Assembly: GCA_012522255.1 (NCBI GenBank) | Contig: JAAYKT010000261.1 | Location: forward strand, 1 to 5,007 | Origin: Clostridiales bacterium | GTDB lineage: Bacteria; Bacillota; Clostridia; Lutisporales; Lutisporaceae | Direction of reading: 5' to 3' | DNA: 5,007 nucleotides | Shown: piece after piece, positions 1 through 5,007 of the stretch | Numbering within the stretch: position 1 is the first letter of the stretch | How the letters are laid out: each line of letters starts with the position of its first letter | Notes under the pieces: model-generated | Seen by the model: only the letters and a program-made list of their open reading frames with translations | The model's database searches: none | Told to the model about the DNA's origin: nothing | Program-made: the position numbers and the translations under genes

Positions 1-431
1 ATGTAATAGAAGCTTTGGATAACGGTGAAATATTTATCCATGGTGTTGCAGTGAAACCCGGAAAACCCACTATAGTCGGGAAGGTAGATAACAAGGCTAT
101 ATTTGGCTTACCGGGTCACCCATCATCAGCGATGATTATTTATAGGATTTTTGTCGACTATCTAATAAAAAAGCTTTATTCGTCGGAAGAAGATAAAATA
201 CTGATTGATGCGGTTTCTTCGGAGAACATACATTCTGCGCCGGGAAAAGAAACTTATCAAGCTGTTGATTTATACTTTGATGATAATGAGTATAAAGCAA
301 TTCCGGTATACGGGAAATCTGCTGCAATATCAAAAGTGGCAAGATCCAAGGGCTTTATCCGCATCGAAGGAAATAAAGAAGGCATAAAAAAAGGTGAAAA
401 GGTAAAAGTGGAGCTTTTCAATTACTCTTAA
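1..431 (+). CDS. moeA: MoeA-type molybdopterin molybdenumtransferase, C-terminal part (5' end outside window)
   Basis: The frame is open at the left edge (first full codon at 3) and ends with TAA at 429-431, leaving 142 visible residues; a full MoeA has about 400. MoeA inserts molybdate (or tungstate) into adenylylated molybdopterin in the cytoplasm, the last step of basic cofactor synthesis. What is seen: the HGVAVKPGKP segment, matching the KPGKP loop of E. coli MoeA (K279 region), then LPGHPSSA, matching the family's LPGNPVSA, then a domain IV tail with GKSAAISKVARSKGFI and a closing GEKVKVELF strand. The TTG and ATG codons inside the frame are internal, because the conserved domain already runs up to the window edge. 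It lies 81 bases upstream of a second MoeA on the same strand and is probably co-transcribed with it. The catalytic N-terminal half (Asp59, Asp142 and Glu188 equivalents) cannot be checked here. Confidence 0.93.
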   Translation, partial: VIEALDNGEIFIHGVAVKPGKPTIVGKVDNKAIFGLPGHPSSAMIIYRIFVDYLIKKLYSSEEDKILIDAVSSENIHSAPGKETYQAVDLYFDDNEYKAIPVYGKSAAISKVARSKGFIRIEGNKEGIKKGEKVKVELFNYS

Positions 432-512
432 AACACTGGATACTCAGCTCCTTATGAGTTTTCAAATTAAACATTTTTATTTACCATGATAAATAGAGGA
501 GGGTGTGCATAA

Positions 513-2417
513 ATGGATAGGAACATATACCTAAATAACATGGATATAGATGAGGCGCTAAAGCTTTTTATAGAAAAAGCAGGTGTAAGAAAGAAAAATG
601 AGACTATAAAAGTCATTGATTCATTGAGCAGGATTGCGGCTGAACCTGTGTTTGCCAAATACTCTTCTCCTAATTTTAATGCCGCTGCTATGGATGGTAT
701 TGCAGTAAAAGCTGTTGATACATTTGGCGCTACGGAGGTCAATCCGATTATTCTAAAAAAGAACAGTCATTATATATATGTGGATACCGGGGATCCGATA
801 ATTGAGCCCTATGATGCTGTTATAATGATTGAGGATGTTACGGAAACCGGTGGAGATTCTTTGAAAATCATAGCATCAGCATATCCATGGCAACATATCA
901 GGCCTATTGGAGAAGATATAGTGGCCCATGAAATGATAATTCCGTCAAATCATACCATAAGGCCTGTAGATATAGGGGCACTTTTATCAGGCGGTATAAC
1001 GGATATTTGTGTCTACACAAAACCAAAGGTTGGAATTATTCCCACCGGCACTGAGGTGGTAGAACCCGGTACCGTCCTTGAGCAAGGAGATATATTTGAA
1101 TCAAATTCCAGGATGTTTGAAAATCTGATTAAAGAATATGGAGGAGAGCCGATCAGATATAAACCTGTGCCTGACGATTACGATTTGTTGAGAAAAACCA
1201 TAAAAAACGCTGTAAAAGAAAATGATATAATAATAATAAATGCAGGTTCCTCTGCGGGTAGTGAAGATTTTACACAGGCCTTGGTAAAGGACTTGGGACA
1301 ACTTTTAACCCATGGCATAGCAGCAAAACCCGGTAAACCGGCGGTACTCGGAATAATAAACGAAAAACCCGTATTAGGGGTACCCGGATATCCCGTATCC
1401 GCATATATCGTTTTTGAAATCTTTGCAAAACCCCTTATTATGTCGAGAGCAGGGAAAAAACCGCCAAGAGTGAACTTTATTGAATCTATATTATCAAGGA
1501 GATTGATATCTTCGGTACAAAACAGGGAGTATGTAAGAATTAAAATAGGAAAAGTGGGGGAAAAGCTTATTGCCACCCCTTTAAGCAGGGGGGCTGGCGT
1601 GACCATGTCCTTAGTAAGAGCTGACGGTATATTGGAAATACCTAAAAACAGTGAAGGCCACGAGGCGGGAGAGATTGTTAAAATTAGATTGTTAAAAGAT
1701 ATAGAAGATATAGAAAATACCATTGTATCAATTGGAAGCCATGATTTGGCAATGGATATTATAGGCAATTTAATGCATAAGAAGGATTCTGTTTATAACC
1801 TTTCCTCTGCTCATGTAGGAAGTATGGGTGGAATAATGGCTTTGAGAAGGGATGAAGCTCACATAGCGCCAATTCATCTTTTAGACGAAAATTCAGGTAA
1901 ATATAATATCGCTTATATAAAAAAACATTTGTCTGATAGGAAGATAGCTCTTATAAAAGGAGTAAAAAGGACACAGGGAATGATTATAAAAAAAGGTAAT
2001 CCAAAAAGCATTCAAACGATTGAAGACCTTTTACAAAGAGGTATAGTTTTTGTAAACCGTCAGAAAGGAGCAGGAACAAGAATACTTACTGACTATTTGC
2101 TAAAAAAAGCCGGTATCAAAGCAGAAGAAATTAAAGGTTATGAAAGGGAAATGACTACGCATATGGCAGTAGCAGCTGCAGTGGCATCCGGTTCCGCCGA
2201 CGTTGGGATGGGTGTATATTCGGCCGCAAAAGCTATGGAGCTGGATTTTATACCCATTGGTGAGGAAGATTATGACTTTGCAATACCTGTAGAATTCTTA
2301 GAAGAAAATATGATACAATTATTCTTAGATGTTATAACATCAGCAGAGTTTAAAAATGAATTAAGGAAAATGGGCGGATATGAAACAATCAACATAGGGG
2401 AGATTGTAAGGATATAA
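513..2417 (+). CDS. moeA: MoeA fused to a PBP-like (molybdate-binding/LysR-substrate type) domain
   Basis: The protein has 634 residues, against about 400 for ordinary MoeA. Residues 1 to about 393 are MoeA: AAMDGIAV (D61, equivalent to E. coli D59), RPIGEDI (D135, equivalent to D142), PTGTEV (E181, equivalent to E188), VPDD (D221, equivalent to D228), SAGSEDFT (D252, equivalent to D259), AAKPGKP (K272, equivalent to K279), VPGYPVSA, and the domain IV tail. The usual SSGGVS loop reads NAGSSAGS. A short acidic linker (DIEDIE, 396-401) leads to a PBP-like domain, about 403-634, with HIAPIHLLD, VNRQKGAGTR, AVAAAVASGSADVGMG and YDFAIPVEF, as in the PBP_like family (COG1910). There is no signal peptide, so this domain acts in the cytoplasm. 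The family role is metal insertion into adenylylated molybdopterin; that the added domain binds molybdate or tungstate is inference. The ATG follows AGAGGAGGG (495-503) at good spacing. Confidence 0.95.
   Translation: MDRNIYLNNMDIDEALKLFIEKAGVRKKNETIKVIDSLSRIAAEPVFAKYSSPNFNAAAMDGIAVKAVDTFGATEVNPIILKKNSHYIYVDTGDPIIEPYDAVIMIEDVTETGGDSLKIIASAYPWQHIRPIGEDIVAHEMIIPSNHTIRPVDIGALLSGGITDICVYTKPKVGIIPTGTEVVEPGTVLEQGDIFESNSRMFENLIKEYGGEPIRYKPVPDDYDLLRKTIKNAVKENDIIIINAGSSAGSEDFTQALVKDLGQLLTHGIAAKPGKPAVLGIINEKPVLGVPGYPVSAYIVFEIFAKPLIMSRAGKKPPRVNFIESILSRRLISSVQNREYVRIKIGKVGEKLIATPLSRGAGVTMSLVRADGILEIPKNSEGHEAGEIVKIRLLKDIEDIENTIVSIGSHDLAMDIIGNLMHKKDSVYNLSSAHVGSMGGIMALRRDEAHIAPIHLLDENSGKYNIAYIKKHLSDRKIALIKGVKRTQGMIIKKGNPKSIQTIEDLLQRGIVFVNRQKGAGTRILTDYLLKKAGIKAEEIKGYEREMTTHMAVAAAVASGSADVGMGVYSAAKAMELDFIPIGEEDYDFAIPVEFLEENMIQLFLDVITSAEFKNELRKMGGYETINIGEIVRI
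1698..1715 (+). repeat. 9-bp perfect tandem repeat in the interdomain linker of the MoeA fusion
   Basis: GATATAGAA occurs twice in direct succession (1698-1706 and 1707-1715). The unit is codon-aligned and encodes Asp-Ile-Glu twice (residues 396-401). It sits exactly where the MoeA part ends and the PBP-like domain begins, so gain or loss of a unit would change linker length by three residues without breaking the frame. With only two copies, it may be chance in A/T-rich DNA. Confidence 0.6.
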
Positions 2418-2531
2418 ATAGCTTAATGACCATACCTGAAGAATGATATAGAAAACGTATGACAGTTGAATATCATATTGTAAGCAGGTATTAAGCAAAT
2501 ATATGTGGATTTGACCCATAATGGTGAAATA

Positions 2532-3491
2532 ATGAAAGATAAATATGAAAGAAAAATTGAGTACCTTAGGATATCCGTTACTGACCGGTGCAATTTAAGG
2601 TGCAGGTATTGCATGCCCCAAGATGGTATATCTGACAAAAAGTCTCACGATGATATGTTGAGCTTGGAAGAGATTTATGAAGTAGTTAAGGTATGTGCTT
2701 CTTTAGGGATGCGAAAAGTCAGGATAACAGGGGGGGAGCCTTTAACACGCAAGGGTGTTTCAGGCCTTATCAAAAATATTAATAAAATAGATAGCATAAA
2801 AGATATCGCCATAACAACCAACGGTATACAACTTAAGGAGAAGGCAAAAGATTTGAAAGAATCGGGGTTAAAAAGAGTAAACATAAGCCTCGATACCTTA
2901 GATGCCGAAAAATATAAATACATCACAAGATTCGGCTCCTTAAAAGATGTTTTGGAAGGCATTGATGAATCTAAAAAAGTAAGGTTGTTGCCAATAAAAA
3001 TTAACACCGTTCTTATTGGCGGTTTTAATGATGATGAGATAGAGGATTTTGTTAATCTCACTGTTTATGATGATATTCACGTAAGATTTATAGAACTGAT
3101 GCCTATTGGGCAAGCGAGTGAATGGGCAAAAGAAAAGTTTGTATCCAATACACTGATTTTAGATAGATTTAATGAATTAAAACCTATTCCAAGGGAAGAT
3201 GAGTCAAGCCCTGCGGTGTACTATAAGTTGCCCGGGGCAAAAGGAACGGTCGGATTGATTAATCCTATAAGCCACCATTTTTGCAAGAATTGCAACAGAA
3301 TAAGACTTACGGCTGATGGTAAAATAAAGCCATGTCTTCATTCCAACCAGGAAATAGATGTAAAAGAGGCGCTAAGAAGCGGAAAAGATATAAGAGTCAT
3401 TGTAGAGTCGGCAATCAAGGCAAAACCTCAGAGGCATCATATAAATGAAGGAGAAAATGTCAAAAGAGATATGATGAGAATTGGTGGGTAG
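2532..3491 (+). CDS. moaA: GTP 3',8-cyclase MoaA (radical SAM, molybdopterin synthesis)
   Basis: MoaA converts GTP to 3',8-cyclo-7,8-dihydro-GTP, which MoaC turns into cyclic pyranopterin monophosphate. With the ATG at 2532 the protein has 319 residues, normal for the family. What is seen: the radical-SAM cluster motif C20-x3-C24-x2-C27 in DRCNLRCRYCMP, GGEP at 67-70, TTNG at 95-98, SLDTL at 119-123, the C-terminal cluster C251-x2-C254-x13-C268 in HHFCKNCNRIRLTADG, and the terminal Gly-Gly (318-319) needed in characterised MoaA proteins. All key residues are present and the gene looks intact. Start choice: the frame also has a GTG at 2505 (328 residues), but family proteins begin close to the KYxRKIxYLRISVTDRC segment, and GGTGA (2523-2527) lies just before the ATG, although at short spacing (4 bases). 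The 114-base gap from the MoeA fusion has no convincing terminator; a weak TTGAAT-N17-TATTAA (2466-2494) could be a promoter. Confidence 0.96.
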   Translation: MKDKYERKIEYLRISVTDRCNLRCRYCMPQDGISDKKSHDDMLSLEEIYEVVKVCASLGMRKVRITGGEPLTRKGVSGLIKNINKIDSIKDIAITTNGIQLKEKAKDLKESGLKRVNISLDTLDAEKYKYITRFGSLKDVLEGIDESKKVRLLPIKINTVLIGGFNDDEIEDFVNLTVYDDIHVRFIELMPIGQASEWAKEKFVSNTLILDRFNELKPIPREDESSPAVYYKLPGAKGTVGLINPISHHFCKNCNRIRLTADGKIKPCLHSNQEIDVKEALRSGKDIRVIVESAIKAKPQRHHINEGENVKRDMMRIGG

Positions 3492-3516
3492 GTAAAAGTG
3501 TTGTAATAAATTACCA

Positions 3517-3545
3517 TTGAAATGGAATAGATGTTTCAGTAAACT
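3517..3545 (+). promoter_or_regulatory. Possible sigma-A promoter for the peptidoglycan-binding protein gene
   Basis: TTGAAA (3517-3522, 5 of 6 to TTGACA) and TAAACT (3540-3545, 4 of 6 to TATAAT) are separated by 17 bases. Transcription would start near 3552, giving a leader of about 60 bases before the ATG at 3611. Such matches are common by chance in A/T-rich DNA. The position between moaA and a functionally unrelated gene makes it plausible but not established. Confidence 0.35.
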
Positions 3546-3585
3546 ATAGATAGATATGCCTGTACCATAGTTTAACATTTTTATT
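3540..3585 (+). terminator. Weak A/T-rich hairpin with T-run after moaA, possible terminator
   Basis: TAAACTAT (3540-3547) and ATAGTTTA (3567-3574) form a perfect 8-bp stem with a 19-base loop. A TTTTTATT run follows at 3578-3585. The stem has only one G-C pair and a large loop, so it would be a poor terminator, far weaker than the one at 4625. It overlaps the possible -10 element of the next gene; both can hold only if the hairpin serves transcripts coming from moaA. Confidence 0.25.
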
Positions 3586-3610
3586 GTTCTTGTGGCTAAG
3601 GGGGTAAAAA

Positions 3611-4606
3611 ATGGGTAAGAAAAAAATGTTTATCTTTATTATTGTGCTGACTGTGCTTATTACGGCACCGGCTTATGCGGACATATTAAAAATAGGCAGT
3701 ACAGGAGCTTCTGTGGAGGATTTACAAAATAATCTTATAAACCAAGGATATTTAGATTGTGATGCAACAGGTTATTTTGGTAATTTGACGGAGGAAGCGG
3801 TAATAAAGTTTCAAACAAAAAACGGATTAAAGGCAGATGGATTAGTAGGCGAAGCAACCTTAAATGCCTTGCAAAAATTGGGGACAAGCCTTGAACCTTT
3901 AGAAGAGGATGTTAAAGAAATACAGACGGCTTTAAAGAACTTGGGTTTTTATGATGGAATAATTGACGGATTGTTCGGTCCTATGACAGAGGAATCAATA
4001 AAGGCTTTTCAAACAAGCATTGGACTTTCGGTTGATGGGATAGTAGGCGATAAAACTAAGGATGCTTTTTTTAGGGCCGGTCAAAAGATTACAAGCAGAG
4101 GTGTAATCAAACGCAAGGAGATAATTAAAAATAGTACATATGGTGAAATGTTAGACTGGTGGACAGAAGTAATTAAAATTTTTCCAAGAGATGCTAAAGC
4201 CCAAATAATTGATGTTAAAACAGGCAAAAGTTTTAATATTCAAAGAAGTTATGGCGGTAATCATGCCGATTGCGAAACTTTAACCAAAGAAGACACAAAT
4301 ATTATGAAAAAGATTTGGGGCGGAAAGTGGAGCTGGGATAGAAGACCTGTGATAGTTGTTGTTGATGACAGGAGAATAGCGGCATCCATGATAGGTATGC
4401 CCCATGCAGGATTAGATGCAAAGCCAAAAGAAGCCTATGTAAAGGGACGAAGCGGTGGTTTTGGAAGCGGTACTAATTTGGATGCAGTAAAAGGAAACGG
4501 TATGGATGGCCATTTTTGTGTCCATTTTCTGAACAGCAGAACTCATGGAACAAATAAAGTAGATGCAAAGCATCAGGCAAATATAAAAATAGCTGCAGGC
4601 AAGTAA
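3611..4606 (+). CDS. Secreted protein with two peptidoglycan-binding repeats and an unassigned C-terminal domain
   Basis: The protein has 331 residues. Residues 1-23 are a signal peptide: KKK, a hydrophobic core, then APAYA before D24, a good signal peptidase I site with no lipobox Cys, so it is exported. Two PG_binding_1 repeats follow, about 25-90 and 97-155, each with the family pattern: GYFGNLTEEAVIKFQ plus ADGLVGEAT in the first, and GLFGPMTEESIKAFQ plus VDGIVGDKT in the second. They should bind the cell wall. The rest, about 163-331, is a compact domain with HADCE (218-222), WSWDRRP (240-246), GMPHAG, and GHFCVHFLNSRTHG (300-313). I recall similar tails in clostridial wall-binding proteins but know no assigned function. 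The His, Asp and Cys clusters suggest an enzyme, possibly a wall hydrolase, but NlpC/P60, YkuD and M15 motifs do not fit. The ATG follows AAGGGGGT (3598-3605). The gene is followed directly by a strong terminator and is probably transcribed alone or as the end of a unit. Confidence 0.9.
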   Translation: MGKKKMFIFIIVLTVLITAPAYADILKIGSTGASVEDLQNNLINQGYLDCDATGYFGNLTEEAVIKFQTKNGLKADGLVGEATLNALQKLGTSLEPLEEDVKEIQTALKNLGFYDGIIDGLFGPMTEESIKAFQTSIGLSVDGIVGDKTKDAFFRAGQKITSRGVIKRKEIIKNSTYGEMLDWWTEVIKIFPRDAKAQIIDVKTGKSFNIQRSYGGNHADCETLTKEDTNIMKKIWGGKWSWDRRPVIVVVDDRRIAASMIGMPHAGLDAKPKEAYVKGRSGGFGSGTNLDAVKGNGMDGHFCVHFLNSRTHGTNKVDAKHQANIKIAAGK

Positions 4607-4624
4607 AAAGCATTATTATTAAGC

Positions 4625-4657
4625 AAACCCGGGTATGACCCGGGTTTTTATTTTTTT
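4625..4657 (+). terminator. Strong rho-independent terminator
   Basis: AAACCCGGG (4625-4633) pairs perfectly with CCCGGGTTT (4639-4647) around a 5-base TATGA loop, with six G-C pairs in the stem. The run TTATTTTTTT (4648-4657) follows. It begins 18 bases after the stop codon of the peptidoglycan-binding protein gene and separates it from the transporter gene downstream. Confidence 0.93.
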
Positions 4658-4691
4658 GCGTAAAAAGCATACAAACCATTCTTTGTAAAAT

Positions 4692-4714
4692 ACACATTAT
4701 CTATGTGTGATAAT
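4692..4714 (+). promoter_or_regulatory. Overlapping inverted repeats at a possible extended -10 element upstream of abgT
   Basis: Two inverted repeats overlap. ACACAT (4692-4697) pairs with ATGTGT (4703-4708), loop 5. ATTATC (4696-4701) pairs with GATAAT (4709-4714), spacer 7. The sequence TGTGATAAT (4706-4714) reads as an extended -10 (TGn plus GATAAT), but there is no good -35 at 16-18 bases; the nearest, TTGTAA at 4683-4688, is 20 bases away. A regulator binding here would cover the promoter. The repeats are seen directly; the operator role is inference. If used, this promoter would give a leader of about 70 bases before the 14-codon frame and about 115 before abgT. Confidence 0.35.
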
Positions 4715-4780
4715 TTCGTATGTCCCGTAATAAAGTAGTATAGGCATAAATATATAAGTCATTTAACTGTATAAATATGG

Positions 4781-4789
4781 AAAGGAGGT
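4781..4789 (+). promoter_or_regulatory. Near-ideal Shine-Dalgarno sequence of the leader frame
   Basis: AAAGGAGGT (4781-4789) is complementary to the 3' end of bacterial 16S rRNA over its whole length. It lies 4 bases before a GTG codon (4794). This site is stronger than those of the cofactor genes in the window. It is not needed for abgT, which has its own AAAGGAGGG at 4821-4829, so it argues that something is translated from 4794. Confidence 0.6.
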
Positions 4790-4793
4790 AACC

Positions 4794-4838
4794 GTGTATT
4801 TTCATATCATTAATCATGAAAAAGGAGGGTTTGTATGA
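4794..4838 (+). CDS. Putative 14-residue leader peptide, translationally coupled to abgT
   Basis: A GTG start at 4794 opens a 14-codon frame (MYFHIINHEKGGFV, with GTG read as Met) that ends with TGA at 4836-4838. The stop overlaps the ATG of the transporter gene in the classic ATGA arrangement. The transporter's own Shine-Dalgarno (4821-4829) lies inside the leader and encodes its Lys-Gly-Gly. A ribosome finishing the leader would stop on the transporter start codon, which suggests coupling or mRNA unwinding rather than a functional peptide. No terminator hairpin lies between leader and gene, so attenuation of the trp type is unlikely. The peptide is not recognised. The overlap and Shine-Dalgarno are seen; translation is inferred. 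Confidence 0.45.
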   Translation: MYFHIINHEKGGFV

Positions 4839-5007
4839 ATACAGGCACTGAAAAAAGAAAAGATCCAAACAAAGGATTCTTAGCATGGGTTGAAAGAGTC
4901 GGAAACAAAATACCGCATTCGTTTATTCTGTTCGTTTGGTTAATAGTTATAGTCTTAATCATCTCATTCCTTCTAAATAAATTAGGCGTTTCCGTAGTAA
5001 ATCCAAC
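4835..5007 (+). CDS. abgT: AbgT-family transporter, N-terminal part (3' end outside window)
   Basis: Only the first 57 residues are present; AbgT proteins have about 500. The segment FLAWVERVGNKIPHSF (15-30), followed by a hydrophobic helix at about 29-48 and then LGVSVVNP, matches the N-terminus of E. coli AbgT, which has WVERIGNKVPHPF, a first membrane helix and then FGVSAKNP. AbgT imports p-aminobenzoyl-glutamate, a folate breakdown product. Other family members (MtrF, YdaH) have been described as exporters of p-aminobenzoate-type compounds and sulfonamides, so the direction and substrate here are open. It is an inner-membrane protein. The ATG follows AAAGGAGGG (4821-4829) at 5 bases and overlaps the stop of a short leader frame. 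A strong terminator upstream makes it a separate unit from the cell-wall gene. Confidence 0.87.
   Translation, partial: MNTGTEKRKDPNKGFLAWVERVGNKIPHSFILFVWLIVIVLIISFLLNKLGVSVVNP

Noticed and set aside
1178..1768. 196-codon open frame on the minus strand inside the MoeA fusion
   Set aside because: It lies wholly within a frame with clear MoeA homology. Its product resembles no family I know, and no ribosome site supports it; it is an antisense shadow.
2459..2494. 11-codon frame (MTVEYHIVSRY) in the gap before moaA
   Set aside because: There is no Shine-Dalgarno before its ATG and no overlap or coupling with moaA; frames of this length are expected by chance. This contrasts with the leader at 4794, which has both.
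2418..2531. Molybdenum cofactor riboswitch upstream of moaA
   Set aside because: The gap is short, A/T-rich and shows no G/C-rich multi-stem structure as expected of that RNA class.
2675..3061. 128-codon minus-strand frame inside moaA
   Set aside because: It is antisense to the conserved radical-SAM core, with no recognisable motifs and no context of its own.
3511..3527. CCAT/ATGG mini-hairpin after moaA as a terminator
   Set aside because: The stem is only about 4 bp and no T-run follows; it is not a credible terminator.
4777..4791. Minimal frame ATG-GAA-AGG-AGG-TAA across the leader's Shine-Dalgarno
   Set aside because: It arises from the Shine-Dalgarno itself reading as two Arg codons. 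It has no ribosome site of its own, so it is best seen as coincidence.
4816..4851. Out-of-frame ATG start 19 bases before the abgT ATG
   Set aside because: It has no Shine-Dalgarno at proper spacing and gives an 11-residue product out of frame with AbgT.
4701..4886. 61-codon minus-strand frame across the abgT upstream region
   Set aside because: It runs antisense into the clearly recognisable AbgT N-terminus and through the inverted repeats and two Shine-Dalgarno sites. Its product has no recognisable features.

Overview
The window reads as a piece of a low-GC Gram-positive chromosome, most likely an anaerobic member of the Clostridia. Three things point there: A/T-rich coding sequence with many AGA/AGG arginine and ATA isoleucine codons, strong AGGAGG-type ribosome binding sites, and gene content typical of anaerobes that make molybdenum or tungsten enzymes (a MoeA fused to a substrate-binding domain). 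The genus cannot be named from this sequence alone. All recognised genes lie on the + strand.

Positions 1-3491 hold a molybdopterin cofactor block. It opens with the C-terminal part of a MoeA (cut by the window edge). Next is a second, complete 634-residue MoeA with a C-terminal periplasmic-binding-protein-like domain, and then MoaA. MoaA is the radical-SAM enzyme of the first step (GTP to cyclic pyranopterin monophosphate, together with MoaC). MoeA proteins act in the last step, inserting molybdate (or tungstate) into adenylylated molybdopterin. The block therefore covers the two ends of the pathway. The middle genes (moaC, moaD/E, mogA/moaB) are not in the window.

Positions 3492-4657 hold a separate unit: a possible promoter, a gene for a secreted protein with two peptidoglycan-binding repeats and a C-terminal domain I cannot assign, and a strong rho-independent terminator at 4625-4657.

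Positions 4658-5007 start a new unit. A 134-base stretch contains two overlapping inverted repeats, one of which ends on a possible extended -10 element. It is followed by a 14-codon leader reading frame with a near-ideal Shine-Dalgarno sequence. The stop of that frame overlaps the start codon of an AbgT-family transporter gene (ATGA overlap), and the transporter gene runs off the right edge.

The most unusual items are the leader frame coupled to abgT, the MoeA-binding-domain fusion next to a stand-alone MoeA, and the unassigned His-rich domain of the secreted protein. No tRNA, rRNA, CRISPR array, insertion sequence or phage feature was seen, and no gene-free stretch exceeds 300 bases.
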